A stretch of DNA of 64,000 nucleotides from Desulfurispirillum indicum S5 (GCF_000177635.2 NC_014836.1:2526001-2590000); one strand, 5' to 3'; numbered from the stretch's first letter, positions 16,460 through 26,306 are shown. Notes: generated by a model not told the origin, from the letters alone. Program-made: numbers and translations.

Positions 16460-17053
16460 ATGAATATCATCGACATTCTGAAAAAGCGTCGCACCCAGTA
16501 CGCCCTGGGCAAAACCCTGCCGATGGCGGAAAACGAGGTTGACGCCCTGATCCGCGAGGTTGTCCGCCAGGCACCCTCTTCCTTTAACTCGCAGAGCTCG
16601 CGGGTCGTGATACTGTTTGGCCGGGAAAGCGAAAAGCTGTGGAGTATTGTCAAGGAGACCCTGCGCGCCATTGTGCCGGCGGAAAACTTTGCCAGTACCG
16701 ATGCCAAAATTGACAGTTTCGCGGCTGGCGCCGGCACCATTCTGTTTTTCGAGGATCAGGACGCTGTGCGGGAGCTGCAGCAGCAATTTCCGCTCTATGC
16801 TGAGAATTTCCCGACCTTTTCCGAGCAGTCCGGCGGCATGGCGCAGTTTGCGGTGTGGACGGCCCTGGCCAATGTGGGCATCGGTGCCAGCCTGCAGCAC
16901 TACAATCCCCTGATTGACGAAGAAGTGGCGCGCACCTGGGGCCTGCCTGCTTCGTGGAAATTGCGGGCGCAGATGCCCTTTGGTTCCAACGAGCAGCCCA
17001 TCGACGAGAAAACGTTCATCGACGATGCCATCCGCTTCCGCACCTTCCGCTGA
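16460..17053 (+). CDS. Nitroreductase-family flavoprotein (Frm2/Hbn1-like)
   Basis: A 197-residue FMN-dependent nitroreductase-like oxidoreductase. KKRRTQYALGKTLPM near the N-terminus, APSSFNSQSSRVVILFG and WTALANVGIGASLQHYNPL match the Frm2/Hbn1 subgroup, known from yeast and many bacteria as small nitroreductases linked to lipid or redox stress. The start at 16460 is chosen for the GAGAGG site and because the family begins at this point; an open frame extends 20 codons further up. It stands alone, with a clear terminator 19 bp after its stop. The natural substrate is unknown. Confidence 0.85.
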   Translation: MNIIDILKKRRTQYALGKTLPMAENEVDALIREVVRQAPSSFNSQSSRVVILFGRESEKLWSIVKETLRAIVPAENFASTDAKIDSFAAGAGTILFFEDQDAVRELQQQFPLYAENFPTFSEQSGGMAQFAVWTALANVGIGASLQHYNPLIDEEVARTWGLPASWKLRAQMPFGSNEQPIDEKTFIDDAIRFRTFR

Positions 17054-17071
17054 CCGTTTGCTGAAAATACA

Positions 17072-17106
17072 AAATCCCCCATCGACACACTTTCGATGGG
17101 GGATTT
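17072..17106 (+). terminator. Intrinsic terminator after nitroreductase gene
   Basis: AAATCCCCCATCGA and TCGATGGGGGATTT form a 14-bp stem with a seven-base loop, followed by GATTTT. It is probably bidirectional, because the left arm is preceded by an A-rich stretch. Confidence 0.9.
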
Positions 17107-17149
17107 GATTTTGCCCTTCCTGGTTCAAGGGGGGGGTCAGGGAGGGGGA

Positions 17150-17299
17150 AGCTGCCTGTCTTTTGCCTTTCCCCCGTGTTCTTTCCCAGCCAGGACGCAC
17201 CGACTGTCAGGCTGCTGAAAAGATTCATCTGCGGCGTTACTCACAAGTACTCGTCGCTGAGGGTATTGCGTGAGCCCTTCTTTTCCTCTTGTGCGGATG
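17150..17299. repeat. Fragments of two interspersed repeats
   Basis: 17150-17205 resembles the central part of the MITE-like element (the CCCCCGTGT...CCCAGCCAGGACGC region, as at 31595-31625). Directly after it, 17208 onward begins CAGGCTGCTGAAAAGATTC and then CATCTGCGGCGTT, resembling the start of the 132-bp repeat nested at 31346. It ends at the 3' end of the dapE-like gene. Confidence 0.55.
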
Positions 17300-18388
17300 T
17301 CAGCCTCTCTCGCCAAGAAATTCCAGCAGCATGCGCTCATACTCCCGAACCATGGCTATTTCCACGTACTCGTTTTCCTTGTGGGCCATACTGCCCTGGC
17401 CGGGGCCGAAGTTGACGGCGTCGAGGCCAAAGAGGCTGAAGCGGGCCACGTCCGTCCAGGCCTGTTTGGATTGTGGTGGCTGACCGCTGATGGCGATGAG
17501 CTTTTGCAGGGCGGGATTTTCCAGGTTGACATCACCGGCGGGGGAGAGGTCGGTGAAGTCGACGCTGGCGGCTCCATGGGCAAAGGCCAGCTCTTCGATT
17601 TCACGGCAGGCCTGCTCGATGCTCTTGCCGGGGGCAAAGCGGTAGTTGATGTTGATGGCGAAGGTGTCGGGAATGGTGTTTTTGGTGTTGTTGGTGGTGG
17701 TTGTGGTGGCGTGCATCACTTCACGGTAGAGCAACTGGCCGAAGGTGTGATCCACGGGCTGCAGCTGGGCCAGGGCATTGAGGTAGCCGGTGGACTGGTA
17801 GATGGCGTTGTCACCCAGCCAGGGACGGGCGGAATGGGCGCGCACGCCCTTGAAGGTAACGGTGGCGTGAATGGTGCCCAGGCAGCCCACCTGCACGAGG
17901 TTATCGGTGGGTTCGGGGCAGATGGCCAGCAGGGCCTGGCGAAAGAGGTGGCCGTGCTCTTCCAGCACGGGGCCGAGGCCGTTCTCTTCGTAGGGGCCTT
18001 CTTCCGCGTCATAGAGAACGTGTACCAGATGGTACGCGCCGGCCCACTGACGGCCATATGCGCGGATAATCTCCATCATGACGGCGTCGCCGGCCTTCAT
18101 GTCGCTGCTGCCCAGGCCATAGAGCCTGCCTTCGTGAATTTTGCCGGTGAAGTTGTTGGGGCTGATGACGGTATCCGTATGGCCTGCCAGCACAATGGTT
18201 TCGGTGGCGGCGGGGTTCAGCGAGGGCTGCAGGGCGATAATGGCATTGCCGCTGCGGATAACCTGTCCGGCAGGCAGGAACTCCCGGCAGAATCGCTCCA
18301 CATAGGCGGCAATGGCTTCCTCGTCCCCGGTGACGCTGGGGATGGCCAGCAGTTCCTGGAGGATATCAAGGCTTTGCGGCTCGCTCAT
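17300..18388 (-). CDS. dapE: M20-family succinyl-diaminopimelate desuccinylase
   Basis: A 362-residue zinc-dependent M20 amidohydrolase, most like the DapE form typical of Gram-positive bacteria. It would remove succinate from N-succinyl-LL-diaminopimelate in lysine and cell-wall synthesis. Metal and catalytic motifs are GHTDTV (His70, Asp72), SSDMKAGD (Asp96), YDAEEGPYEENG (Glu129/Glu130), ICPEPTDN (Glu159) and the C-terminal AHKENEYVE. The internal RAHSARPWLGDNAI matches the dimerisation-domain histidine. Its ATG overlaps the lolA stop by 4 bp, so it is the last gene of pdxA-rsmA-lolA-dapE. A related deacylase such as ArgE is the main alternative. Confidence 0.8.
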   Translation of the reverse strand: MSEPQSLDILQELLAIPSVTGDEEAIAAYVERFCREFLPAGQVIRSGNAIIALQPSLNPAATETIVLAGHTDTVISPNNFTGKIHEGRLYGLGSSDMKAGDAVMMEIIRAYGRQWAGAYHLVHVLYDAEEGPYEENGLGPVLEEHGHLFRQALLAICPEPTDNLVQVGCLGTIHATVTFKGVRAHSARPWLGDNAIYQSTGYLNALAQLQPVDHTFGQLLYREVMHATTTTTNNTKNTIPDTFAININYRFAPGKSIEQACREIEELAFAHGAASVDFTDLSPAGDVNLENPALQKLIAISGQPPQSKQAWTDVARFSLFGLDAVNFGPGQGSMAHKENEYVEIAMVREYERMLLEFLGERG

Positions 18389-18975
18389 TGGCGGATAACC
18401 TCCCAGCCACGGGGGGTGTCGGCCTCAAAGTGCCTGGCGGGAAAGCTGATGTTGGGGCGCACGCCATCAAAGGTGATGGTAGTTATATCCAGGCTGGCCC
18501 CTTCGTAGATCAGGGTCTTGGGCAGATTGTTCTCCAGCAGGACGGTAATGAAGACCACGGGTTCCTCTTTGGATTCCAGCACCAGGGTGTCGCGGGTGTT
18601 CTCCTGCACATGGTAGATGCGCTCCATGGCTTCGCGATCCAGCATGGAGAAGCTCATGGATTCAAATTCCCCGATATCCATGATGGTCAGTTCCCGCTCA
18701 TCGTAGAGGTAGAGCCACAGGGTGTGGTCGCGGATGAGGTACTTCTGACGCTCGGGCCTGGTGTACTCCCACATGCTGGAACGGGCATCCTTCGAGATGG
18801 AGAAGGTTCCCCGGCCTTCCTGCACAAAGCCGTCGGAAGAGTGGGTCTGCTGAGAAAAGGATGCCTGCAGGCTCCGGTAGGAGGTCAGGATATCCAGGGC
18901 CGTGTCCGATGCGGCGGCGACAGGTGTGGCAACGAAAAATATCGCCGCCACCAGAAGGGGAGCAATGGCAAACAT
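18385..18975 (-). CDS. lolA: Outer-membrane lipoprotein carrier protein LolA
   Basis: A 196-residue periplasmic chaperone carrying lipoproteins from LolCDE to the outer membrane. The signal peptide has a hydrophobic core and ends near PVAAASD. The mature protein shows SLQASFSQQTHSSDG, GRGTFSISKDARSSMWEY and a series of alternating strands ending at ISFPARHFEADTP, which fits the open-barrel LolA fold. The rsmA stop lies 4 bp before the start, and GGAGG within the last rsmA codons serves as ribosome site. The lipoproteins seen in this window are potential cargo. Confidence 0.82.
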   Translation of the reverse strand: MFAIAPLLVAAIFFVATPVAAASDTALDILTSYRSLQASFSQQTHSSDGFVQEGRGTFSISKDARSSMWEYTRPERQKYLIRDHTLWLYLYDERELTIMDIGEFESMSFSMLDREAMERIYHVQENTRDTLVLESKEEPVVFITVLLENNLPKTLIYEGASLDITTITFDGVRPNISFPARHFEADTPRGWEVIRQ

Positions 18976-18978
18976 AGG

Positions 18979-19791
18979 CTAATCCTCCAAAAGACGGTAG
19001 AGAAGGTAGAACTGTTCCAGGCTCAGGGCTTCGGCGCGCAGCTCCGGCGATATTCCCAGGGCGGGCGCCTGATCCATGAAGGTTTCAAACCAGGTGGTTC
19101 CGCGATAATTATTCTTCAGGGTCTTGCGGCGGTGGGAGAAGGAGAGGCGCACCAGCTTCTGAAAGCGGACGAAATCTCCGACGGGAAAGCGCGGCTGGGG
19201 CAGTCGCCGTCCCTGCAGCACCGACGACTCCACGCCGGGCGCGGGGTAAAAGACGCTGGGGGGGATACGGGAGATGCTCAGTTCCAGATCGTAATAGAGG
19301 CGCAGGTAGATGGCCAGGGGGCCGAAGTCCTTGGTGCCGCTTTCGCCCATGGCACGCAGGGCCATCTCCCGCTGCAGCATGACCGAGAAGCTCTGCACCA
19401 GCTGATGGTGTTCCACGATGGCCATGAGAATCTGGCTTGATATATTGTAGGGCAGGTTCGCGATGACGCGGCATTCGGCGGGCAGGGTGCCCCAGTCGTA
19501 GCGCAGGGCGTCGGTGTGAACCAGGGTGACATTTTCCGGCAGGTGCGCACTGCTTCTGAGATAGTCCAGCAACTGGCCATCAATCTCCAGGGCGATCACC
19601 CTGGCCGAGCGCTCCCCCAGGACGCGGGTCATTACCCCCAGCCCGGGACCGATTTCCAGCACAGTATCATCTGGTCCCACGCCGCTTTGCTTGACGATGC
19701 GCTGCACAAAGGATTCATCGCAGATAAAGTTCTGCCCCAGGGATTTCTTGGCCATCAGGCCGTGGGTATTCAATATCTGACGGACTTTCAC
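18979..19791 (-). CDS. rsmA: 16S rRNA adenine dimethyltransferase RsmA (KsgA)
   Basis: A 270-residue SAM enzyme that dimethylates two adjacent adenines in the 3'-terminal helix of 16S rRNA. It opens with KKSLGQNFICD, followed by SAM motif I LEIGPGLGVMT, ALEIDGQL and the catalytic NLPYNISSQIL. The C-terminal small domain (SFSHRRKTLKNN) is complete. It overlaps the pdxA stop by 4 bp; a pdxA-rsmA arrangement is common in many bacteria. No oddities. Confidence 0.95.
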   Translation of the reverse strand: MKVRQILNTHGLMAKKSLGQNFICDESFVQRIVKQSGVGPDDTVLEIGPGLGVMTRVLGERSARVIALEIDGQLLDYLRSSAHLPENVTLVHTDALRYDWGTLPAECRVIANLPYNISSQILMAIVEHHQLVQSFSVMLQREMALRAMGESGTKDFGPLAIYLRLYYDLELSISRIPPSVFYPAPGVESSVLQGRRLPQPRFPVGDFVRFQKLVRLSFSHRRKTLKNNYRGTTWFETFMDQAPALGISPELRAEALSLEQFYLLYRLLED

Positions 19792-20765
19792 GCTTTTCCT
19801 CCATAACTGCGCCGATGCTCAAGAATGCGCACCGCGCAGCGGGTGGCTTCCACCAGGCTCGTGCTGGAGGCCTGCCCCTTGCCGGCGATGCCAAAGGCCG
19901 TGCCGTGATCAACGCTGGTGCGCACGATGGGCAGCCCCATGGTGATGTTCACCCCACCGCCGAACCCGGCCATCTTGACGGGAATCATGCCCTGGTCATG
20001 GTACATGCACACGGCCACGTCAAATTCATTCCCGGCTGCCATGCGGGCAAAGAGGCTGTCGGCGGGCAATGGCCCGGCGGTGCTGGTGCCGTGGGTGCTG
20101 TCATATTCCCTGATGGCGGGCAGGATAATCTGCTCTTCCTGGGAGCCGAAAACGCCACCATCGCTGGCATGGGGGTTGAGGGCGCACACGGCTACCCGGG
20201 GCAGGGCAATGCCGATTTCAATCATGCCGCGATAGGCGTTTTCCATGGCCTGCATGATACGGGGACGATTGAGCAGAGCGGGCACGCTCTCCAGGGCCAC
20301 ATGGGTGGTGACCAGTACGACGCGGATATTGCCTGCCACCAGCATCATGGACTGGCTGGTGACGCCGGTATACTCCCCCAGCATCTCGGTATGGCCGGCA
20401 TAGTGGTAGCCGCCCAGGTTGATGGCTTCCTTGTTGATGGGCAGGGTCACCATGCCATCCACCGCTCCCAGCATGGCTTCCTCGATGGCGCAGATGACGT
20501 AGCGGGCACTGGCGGCCCCGGCAGCGGCACTGAGTTTCCCCGGCTGGGGTTCGCGACCATAGTAGCCTTTGTCCATATACTCGCAGTCGGGCACCGTCAG
20601 CCCCAGCTTCTGGCCGTAGTATTCCAGCGTGCCACGCTCCCCGATGACCACGGGGCAGCACAATTTCGTAATTTCGCTGAAGGCCTTCAGGAAGACCTCC
20701 GGGCCAACGCCATTGGGGTCACCAAGGGTGAAGGCGAGGCGGCAGGGTGTCGCGGACTGCGGCAT
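19788..20765 (-). CDS. pdxA: 4-hydroxythreonine-4-phosphate dehydrogenase
   Basis: A 325-residue NAD-dependent enzyme of the deoxyxylulose-5-phosphate-dependent pyridoxal phosphate pathway; its product feeds PdxJ, encoded at 40912. LAFTLGDPNGVGPE opens the protein. Metal-binding histidines lie in YHYAGHTEML and MYHDQGMIPVK, and TSVDHGTAFGIAG is present. The start at 20765 is chosen for GAGGAA upstream and the match to the family N-terminus; the frame is open for 39 more codons upstream without homology. It is first in the minus-strand operon and divergent from mfd. Confidence 0.94.
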   Translation of the reverse strand: MPQSATPCRLAFTLGDPNGVGPEVFLKAFSEITKLCCPVVIGERGTLEYYGQKLGLTVPDCEYMDKGYYGREPQPGKLSAAAGAASARYVICAIEEAMLGAVDGMVTLPINKEAINLGGYHYAGHTEMLGEYTGVTSQSMMLVAGNIRVVLVTTHVALESVPALLNRPRIMQAMENAYRGMIEIGIALPRVAVCALNPHASDGGVFGSQEEQIILPAIREYDSTHGTSTAGPLPADSLFARMAAGNEFDVAVCMYHDQGMIPVKMAGFGGGVNITMGLPIVRTSVDHGTAFGIAGKGQASSTSLVEATRCAVRILEHRRSYGGKA

Positions 20766-20894
20766 GGTATATTCCTCTTCGGTAAGCTGCTGGATAATGT
20801 ATGTGAAGTCTTGAAAATGCTCAAGAGCAGGTTTCGGAAAAATCATCGGAGTTTTCCGCTGCGGCCACCGGATGCCGGGCATCCGCCTTTCCCA

Positions 20895-20922
20895 TTGACG
20901 GGTACTGCCGATACGGTATTAT
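20895..20922 (+). promoter_or_regulatory. Probable mfd promoter
   Basis: TTGACG (20895-20900) and TATTAT (20917-20922) are separated by 16 bp, and the ATG of mfd follows 33 bp downstream. The pdxA operon must start from the opposite strand of the same gap. Confidence 0.55.
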
Positions 20923-20955
20923 GGTGCAAAATTTCGCAACGAGATCATACGGAAC

Positions 20956-23900
20956 ATGCCATCCCTTGAACACACCACCCATGCCCTTGCCGGCCAGAGC
21001 CTTTCCTGGATCAGTTTCCAGATAGGCCGCCGCATTCTCTTTCCTTCAAAGAACGATATCCTGACAGGCCGCCGTTTCTTCCTGAGCCTGCCCGACGACG
21101 ACAGCGCCCGCCAGGTCTACCGCACCATCAACTCCCTGAATATTCCCTGTGTCTACCTCTCGGCCTGGGAGATCCTGCCGGGGGAGGCCAACGATTTCTA
21201 CGCGCCCAATGCCGCCGCCCGGGCCCAGGCCATCGACGCCATTGTGGGCGGCAGCGCGCCGGTGGTCGTGGCCACCCACAAGAGTACTGTCCAGAAGATC
21301 CCCCCGGTTTCCCAGCGCATCATGGAGTTGCGTCACGGTTACCGCTACAAAATAGACGATCTGGCCCAGACCCTAGTGGACAAAGGTTACGTCCGTGTTC
21401 CCATCGTGGATGACTTCGGTCAGTTCGCCCTGCGCGGCGATATCATGGATATCTACTGTCCGGGAGGCCCTTTCCGCCTGGAGTTCTTTGACGAGGAGCT
21501 GGAGCGCATCACCCGCTTCGACGTGGACACCCAGACCAGCCAGGAGGGTCTGGAGGAGCTGATGGTAATGCAGTACCGCGAGTACAGCCAGTCTCCCTGG
21601 GAGCTGGAGCGTCAGTCGGTGTTCTCCTTTGTCAGCGACGCCGATATCCTGCTCTTTGATGCTGACCACCTGGAAATGGTGCTGCAGCGCGAACGCCAGC
21701 AGTGTCAGTCCATCAGTGCCGATCGTATTCTGCTGAACCTGGCCGATATTCCGGCCCACTGCGTCCTGCTGCCACCACCACCGGCAGCAGCCGGTCTGCT
21801 GGAGCCTGCAGGCGAACATGTGGATATCAGCCAGCGCGTTGAGCGGTGCCTGGACATACTGCGCCGCACCCCCCTGGCCTTCCTGAGCTACCGCTCGGAG
21901 CAGGCCCGCGACAAATTCCAGGCCCTGTTGCAGGAGCACGGGATCAAAGCCCAGAACCTGGAGCAGCCCCTGGCGGTTCAGGAGGGCACGGTTCTGCTGC
22001 CGGCGGACTTCCAGGACAGCTTCGCCATTGACGATCACCGTGTCCTGATCAGCGATCGCGAACTTTTTGGCCTTTCCAGGCCCAAAAAGGAACAGCGCTT
22101 CCGGGGCATGACCACCTACCTGACCGACCTGGCCATGCTGCGGCCCGGCGACCACGTTGTGCACGTGGAGTATGGGGTGGGCATCTTCCGTGGCATCGAA
22201 AACCTGAGCGCCGCCGGAACCCGCGGCGACTTCCTGAAGATTGAGTACGCCCGTGGCGATATCCTCTACGTACCCAACGACAAGTTCCACCTGGTGCAGA
22301 AGTATATCGGCTCCGACACGGGTGATCCGAAACTCGACCGCATGGGCTCCAAGAGCTGGGAGAAGCGCAAGAGCCGTGCCCGCAAATCAGTGGAGGACAT
22401 TGCCCAGAGCCTGATGCAGACAGACGCCCTGCGACGCCGCCACAAGGAGCACACCTATCTGCGCGACAGCAGCCTCTACGATGAGTTTGTGGCCCAGTTT
22501 CCCTACGAGGAGACTGAAGACCAGCTGCAGGCCATCAAGGAGACCATTGAGGACATGTGCAGCCCCCATCCCATGGATCGCCTGGTGTGCGGCGATGTGG
22601 GATACGGTAAAACCGAGATCGCGCTGCGCGCTGCCATGAAATGCGTTGAATCGGGCTATCAGGCGGCTATTCTGGCACCCACCACCATTCTGGTGGAGCA
22701 GCACTTCCGTACTTTCAGGGAACGCTTTACCCCCTTTGGCATTCGCGTTGACATGCTCTCGCGCTTTCGCTCCGCCAAACAGAATCAGGACGCGATCGCC
22801 CGCCTGGCTGCTGGTGAAATCGATATCGTCATTGGCACGCACAAGCTGCTGGGTAAAGGGGTGAGTTTCCACAACCTGGCTCTGCTGGTGATTGATGAAG
22901 AACAGCGCTTCGGCGTCACCCATAAGGAAAAACTGAAACAGTTCAAGGCCAATGTGGATGTGCTGACCCTCACCGCCACGCCGATTCCGCGCACCCTGCA
23001 TATGGCCATGGGCGGCATCAAGAAGATGAGTGTCATCGAGACGCCGCCCAAGGATCGTCGCGCCATTAAAACCGAGGTCATCGAATTCCAGGATGAGATC
23101 CTCCGCCAGGGTCTGATGCGCGAATTTCACCGGGGTGGTCAGATCTACTTCCTGCACAACCGGGTGGAGACCATCAACGCCATCGCCCTGCGGGTGCAGG
23201 GGCTGATTCCCGAAGCGCGGGTGGCCGTGGCCCACGGCCAGATGAGCGAGGCTCAGCTGGAACGGGTGATGCTGGAGTTTTCCGCCGGAGAGCACGACGT
23301 GCTGGTGTGTTCGTCCATCGTGGAGTCGGGTCTGGATGTTCCCCGCGCCAATACCATATTCATCAACCGGGCCGATACCCTGGGGCTGGCCCAGCTCTAT
23401 CAGCTGCGCGGCCGGGTTGGTCGCAGCGAGCGCCGCGCCTTCTGCTACCTGATCATCCCCCCTTTCGACACCTTGCATGATGTCGCCCAGAAGCGCATCC
23501 GCGTCATCGAGGAGCTGAGCTACCTGGGAGCCGGCTTCCGCCTGGCCACCTATGACCTGGAAATCCGCGGAGCCGGAAACCTGCTGGGCATGGAACAGTC
23601 GGGGCAGATTGCCTCTGTGGGCTTTGAAATGTACACCGATATGCTGCGCGAGTGCGTGCAGCAGCTCAGGGGCCAGAGCGAAGAGCTCTTTGAACCCTCC
23701 GTGCGCACCGAAGCTGCCGCCTTTATTCCGGAAACCTATGTGGAGGACATGCCGGCGCGCCTCTCCCTCTACAAGCGCCTCGGTTCCGTTACCAGCGCAG
23801 ACGAGATCGCCAGGCTGTCCGCCGAGCTGCGCGATCGCTTCGGTTCACTGCCGCCGGAGGTGGAACGCCTGCTCTGGGTCACCCACATGAAGATCCTCGC

Positions 23901-24102
23901 CCGCCAGCTGCACATCGACCAGCTCTACCTGGGCAGCAGAAACAGCTCTTTCATGGTCAGTGAAAAATCACGGGTGAACATGGCCACTATCATCCAGATG
24001 GCCGTGGAACGAAAACTCACCCTGGACCCCCAGGGCAAGGTGACCCTGCCAACGGAATCGACAGAAAAAACCGAACGCTTTCTGCTGGCCATACGGCAAT
24101 AA
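20956..24102 (+). CDS. mfd: Transcription-repair coupling factor Mfd
   Basis: A 1048-residue superfamily 2 translocase that removes stalled RNA polymerase and recruits UvrA. The N-terminal third is the UvrB-like region. The RNA polymerase interaction domain (about residues 395-450) shows RPGDHVVHVEYGVGIFRG. The motor has Walker A GDVGYGKTE (about 547), the DEEQ box VIDEEQRFG (about 645), TATPIPRTL and QLRGRVGRS. The C-terminal TRCF domain (about 900-1010) includes AAFIPETYVEDMPARLSLYKR. It is somewhat shorter than the roughly 1150-residue enterobacterial protein, and it is monocistronic. Confidence 0.96.
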   Translation: MPSLEHTTHALAGQSLSWISFQIGRRILFPSKNDILTGRRFFLSLPDDDSARQVYRTINSLNIPCVYLSAWEILPGEANDFYAPNAAARAQAIDAIVGGSAPVVVATHKSTVQKIPPVSQRIMELRHGYRYKIDDLAQTLVDKGYVRVPIVDDFGQFALRGDIMDIYCPGGPFRLEFFDEELERITRFDVDTQTSQEGLEELMVMQYREYSQSPWELERQSVFSFVSDADILLFDADHLEMVLQRERQQCQSISADRILLNLADIPAHCVLLPPPPAAAGLLEPAGEHVDISQRVERCLDILRRTPLAFLSYRSEQARDKFQALLQEHGIKAQNLEQPLAVQEGTVLLPADFQDSFAIDDHRVLISDRELFGLSRPKKEQRFRGMTTYLTDLAMLRPGDHVVHVEYGVGIFRGIENLSAAGTRGDFLKIEYARGDILYVPNDKFHLVQKYIGSDTGDPKLDRMGSKSWEKRKSRARKSVEDIAQSLMQTDALRRRHKEHTYLRDSSLYDEFVAQFPYEETEDQLQAIKETIEDMCSPHPMDRLVCGDVGYGKTEIALRAAMKCVESGYQAAILAPTTILVEQHFRTFRERFTPFGIRVDMLSRFRSAKQNQDAIARLAAGEIDIVIGTHKLLGKGVSFHNLALLVIDEEQRFGVTHKEKLKQFKANVDVLTLTATPIPRTLHMAMGGIKKMSVIETPPKDRRAIKTEVIEFQDEILRQGLMREFHRGGQIYFLHNRVETINAIALRVQGLIPEARVAVAHGQMSEAQLERVMLEFSAGEHDVLVCSSIVESGLDVPRANTIFINRADTLGLAQLYQLRGRVGRSERRAFCYLIIPPFDTLHDVAQKRIRVIEELSYLGAGFRLATYDLEIRGAGNLLGMEQSGQIASVGFEMYTDMLRECVQQLRGQSEELFEPSVRTEAAAFIPETYVEDMPARLSLYKRLGSVTSADEIARLSAELRDRFGSLPPEVERLLWVTHMKILARQLHIDQLYLGSRNSSFMVSEKSRVNMATIIQMAVERKLTLDPQGKVTLPTESTEKTERFLLAIRQ

Positions 24103-24182
24103 CGCCAACACACCACCAGGACTCCTGCGAACACGTCATCACATTTTCCATCTGATCCATTCCACAGGTCAGGCCGCAATGA

Positions 24183-24213
24183 AAAAAGCCCCGGGAGAAT
24201 TCCCGGGGCTTTG
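24183..24213. terminator. Bidirectional terminator between mfd and TRAP permease
   Basis: AAAGCCCCGGGA and TCCCGGGGCTTT flank a four-base loop. The A-run on the left and the T-run on the right provide U-tracts for both the converging mfd and TRAP transcripts. Confidence 0.9.
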
Positions 24214-24239
24214 CTATGACAGAGGAGAAGGCTGTGCGT

Positions 24240-26273
24240 CTAGTTTGCTTGCGGCTGATCTTCAGCGACCGCCTGCGGCTTTCCACTCTGGCGACGGTTC
24301 AGCACAAAGCGCTGCAGGGCGTAGAGGGCCACCAGGATGGCCAGACCACTCAGGTCAAGCAGGTGGTTGGGTGAGACCAACAGGAAGGCGCCTGCCAGGA
24401 GCAGGGGCTGCTGCCAGCGATCCACTTTTCCAAAGAACCAGGACTGCACGGCTGATGCCAGGGCAAAGATACCCAGCATGGCGGTACCAAAGCGCAGGAC
24501 TACATCAAGGGGTCCGCTGCCGGCCAGCTCCATCATGGCTTCGTTCATGAGCAGGTCAGGTGCGTAGAAGAACATGAAGGGCACGATATAGGCCGCGATT
24601 CCCAGGCGGAATGAGGTGTACCCGGTCTTCATGGGGTCGGAACCACTGATGGCGGACGCAGCATAGGATGCCAGGGCCACGGGAGGCGTGATGGCGGATA
24701 CGCAGGCGAAGTAGAAGACAAAGAAGTGGGCCAGCAGAGGCTCAATCCCCATGCTGATGAGGCCGGGAGCCACGACCGAGGCCGCCACGGCGTAGGCTGC
24801 TGTGGTGGGCATGCCCATACCCAGGATAATGGCAATACACATGGCGAAGAACATGGCCATGAATTCACTGGTGCCGGCAATGCCCAGCAGCAGCGAGGAG
24901 AACTTCAGACCGATACCGGTGAGGGCGATAACCCCCATGATAATACCAGCGGCGGCACACACGGCCATGAGCTGAATGGTACCCTTGGCACCAGCTTCCA
25001 GAGCCTTGAAGACCCGGTGTGGCCCCATGCGGTTTTCCTTGTTCACCCAGCTGATGACCAGGGCGGCAATGATCGCAAAGAAGCCGGAGCGGATAACGGA
25101 CATCCCCATCATGAGCATGCCGAAGAGGATCACTATCGGCAGGAACATGTAGACCTTCTTCATGACCTCGCCCAGGGGCGGCAGCATGTGGCGGGGTACG
25201 CCCATCAGACCCAGTTTGCTGGCTTCCTTGTCCACCATGAAGTAGGCGGAGGCAAAGTAGAGCAGCGCGGGCAGGATACCGGCGATCATGATGTGCTGGA
25301 AGGGAATCCCGGTCATTTCGGCCATGATGAACACGCCGGCGCCCATAACGGGGGGCATGATCTGGCCACCAGTGGAAGCCACGGCTTCGGTGGCCGCCGC
25401 AAATCGCGGTTTGTAGCCAACTTTGCGCATGAGGGGAATGGTCAGGCTGCCCGTGGCAACGGCGTTTCCAGCTGAGGTTCCATTAATGGTTCCCATGAGG
25501 GCGCTGGCCAGGATAGCAACCTTGGCAGGCCCACCGCGCAGGTGTCCGCTGACGGAGAAAGCCCACTCCACAAAGTAACGACCTACACCAGATACGGTCA
25601 GGAAGGAGCTGAAAATGATAAAGATGATGATGTACTTGGAGGAGATGGAGATGGGAACACTGAAGACCCCATCAAGTCCGTAGATGTAAGTGAAGAAACG
25701 CTCCATGCTGTAACCGCGGTGGTTCAGCACGCCGGGCAGGTGGGGACCGGCAAAGGAATAGCCGATAAACACGGCGCTGAGGATGGGCAGGGCCCAGCCA
25801 CTGGCGCGGCGGGCAATTTCAAGAACCAGGAAGGCCCCCACGATGGACATGTAAAAATCCAGTTTGGTGGGCAGAACACCCATGCGGAACATGAGTATCT
25901 GATAGTTCTGGATAATGTACACACCAACCACCACCGAGGCGATGGCAAAGGTCCAGTCCACAAGGTTCGGTTTGGCCTTGGAGGCGCTGCTCCAGCCTGG
26001 CAGCAGCAGGAAGCCCAGCACGGAGAGGGTCATGACGTGAAAGACGCGGAAGACCCAAGGGTCAATGGGATAGAACACGAGACTGTAGATGTGCAGGGCG
26101 GAAATAACCGCCGCCGCTATGGCAATGGTCTTACCCAGCCAGCCCTCAATGTTGCGTTGAGCGCTGAGCTCTATTTCCTCGTTGATCTCCAGGTTCAGAC
26201 GCCCAGACTCCGGTGCGGCTCCCCCGGGGGTTTCCGCCCGGAACTGTGCATCTTTAGGGGTTTTGTCGCTCAT
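24240..26273 (-). CDS. TRAP transporter, fused small/large membrane subunits (4TM/12TM)
   Basis: A 677-residue inner-membrane protein fusing the DctQ-like and DctM-like permease parts, as is usual for TAXI-type TRAP systems. After a cytoplasmic N-terminus of about 45 residues come many hydrophobic helices. Characteristic DctM stretches are NGTSAGNAVATGSLTIPLM, GGQIMPPVMGAGVFIMAE and MGMPTTAAYAVAASVVAP. It would import a small organic acid or similar solute driven by an ion gradient, together with the binding protein encoded upstream. The substrate cannot be read from sequence. Confidence 0.92.
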   Translation of the reverse strand: MSDKTPKDAQFRAETPGGAAPESGRLNLEINEEIELSAQRNIEGWLGKTIAIAAAVISALHIYSLVFYPIDPWVFRVFHVMTLSVLGFLLLPGWSSASKAKPNLVDWTFAIASVVVGVYIIQNYQILMFRMGVLPTKLDFYMSIVGAFLVLEIARRASGWALPILSAVFIGYSFAGPHLPGVLNHRGYSMERFFTYIYGLDGVFSVPISISSKYIIIFIIFSSFLTVSGVGRYFVEWAFSVSGHLRGGPAKVAILASALMGTINGTSAGNAVATGSLTIPLMRKVGYKPRFAAATEAVASTGGQIMPPVMGAGVFIMAEMTGIPFQHIMIAGILPALLYFASAYFMVDKEASKLGLMGVPRHMLPPLGEVMKKVYMFLPIVILFGMLMMGMSVIRSGFFAIIAALVISWVNKENRMGPHRVFKALEAGAKGTIQLMAVCAAAGIIMGVIALTGIGLKFSSLLLGIAGTSEFMAMFFAMCIAIILGMGMPTTAAYAVAASVVAPGLISMGIEPLLAHFFVFYFACVSAITPPVALASYAASAISGSDPMKTGYTSFRLGIAAYIVPFMFFYAPDLLMNEAMMELAGSGPLDVVLRFGTAMLGIFALASAVQSWFFGKVDRWQQPLLLAGAFLLVSPNHLLDLSGLAILVALYALQRFVLNRRQSGKPQAVAEDQPQAN

Positions 26274-26306
26274 TTAACAATCCTTCTTAATCCTTGATTT
26301 TGCCTT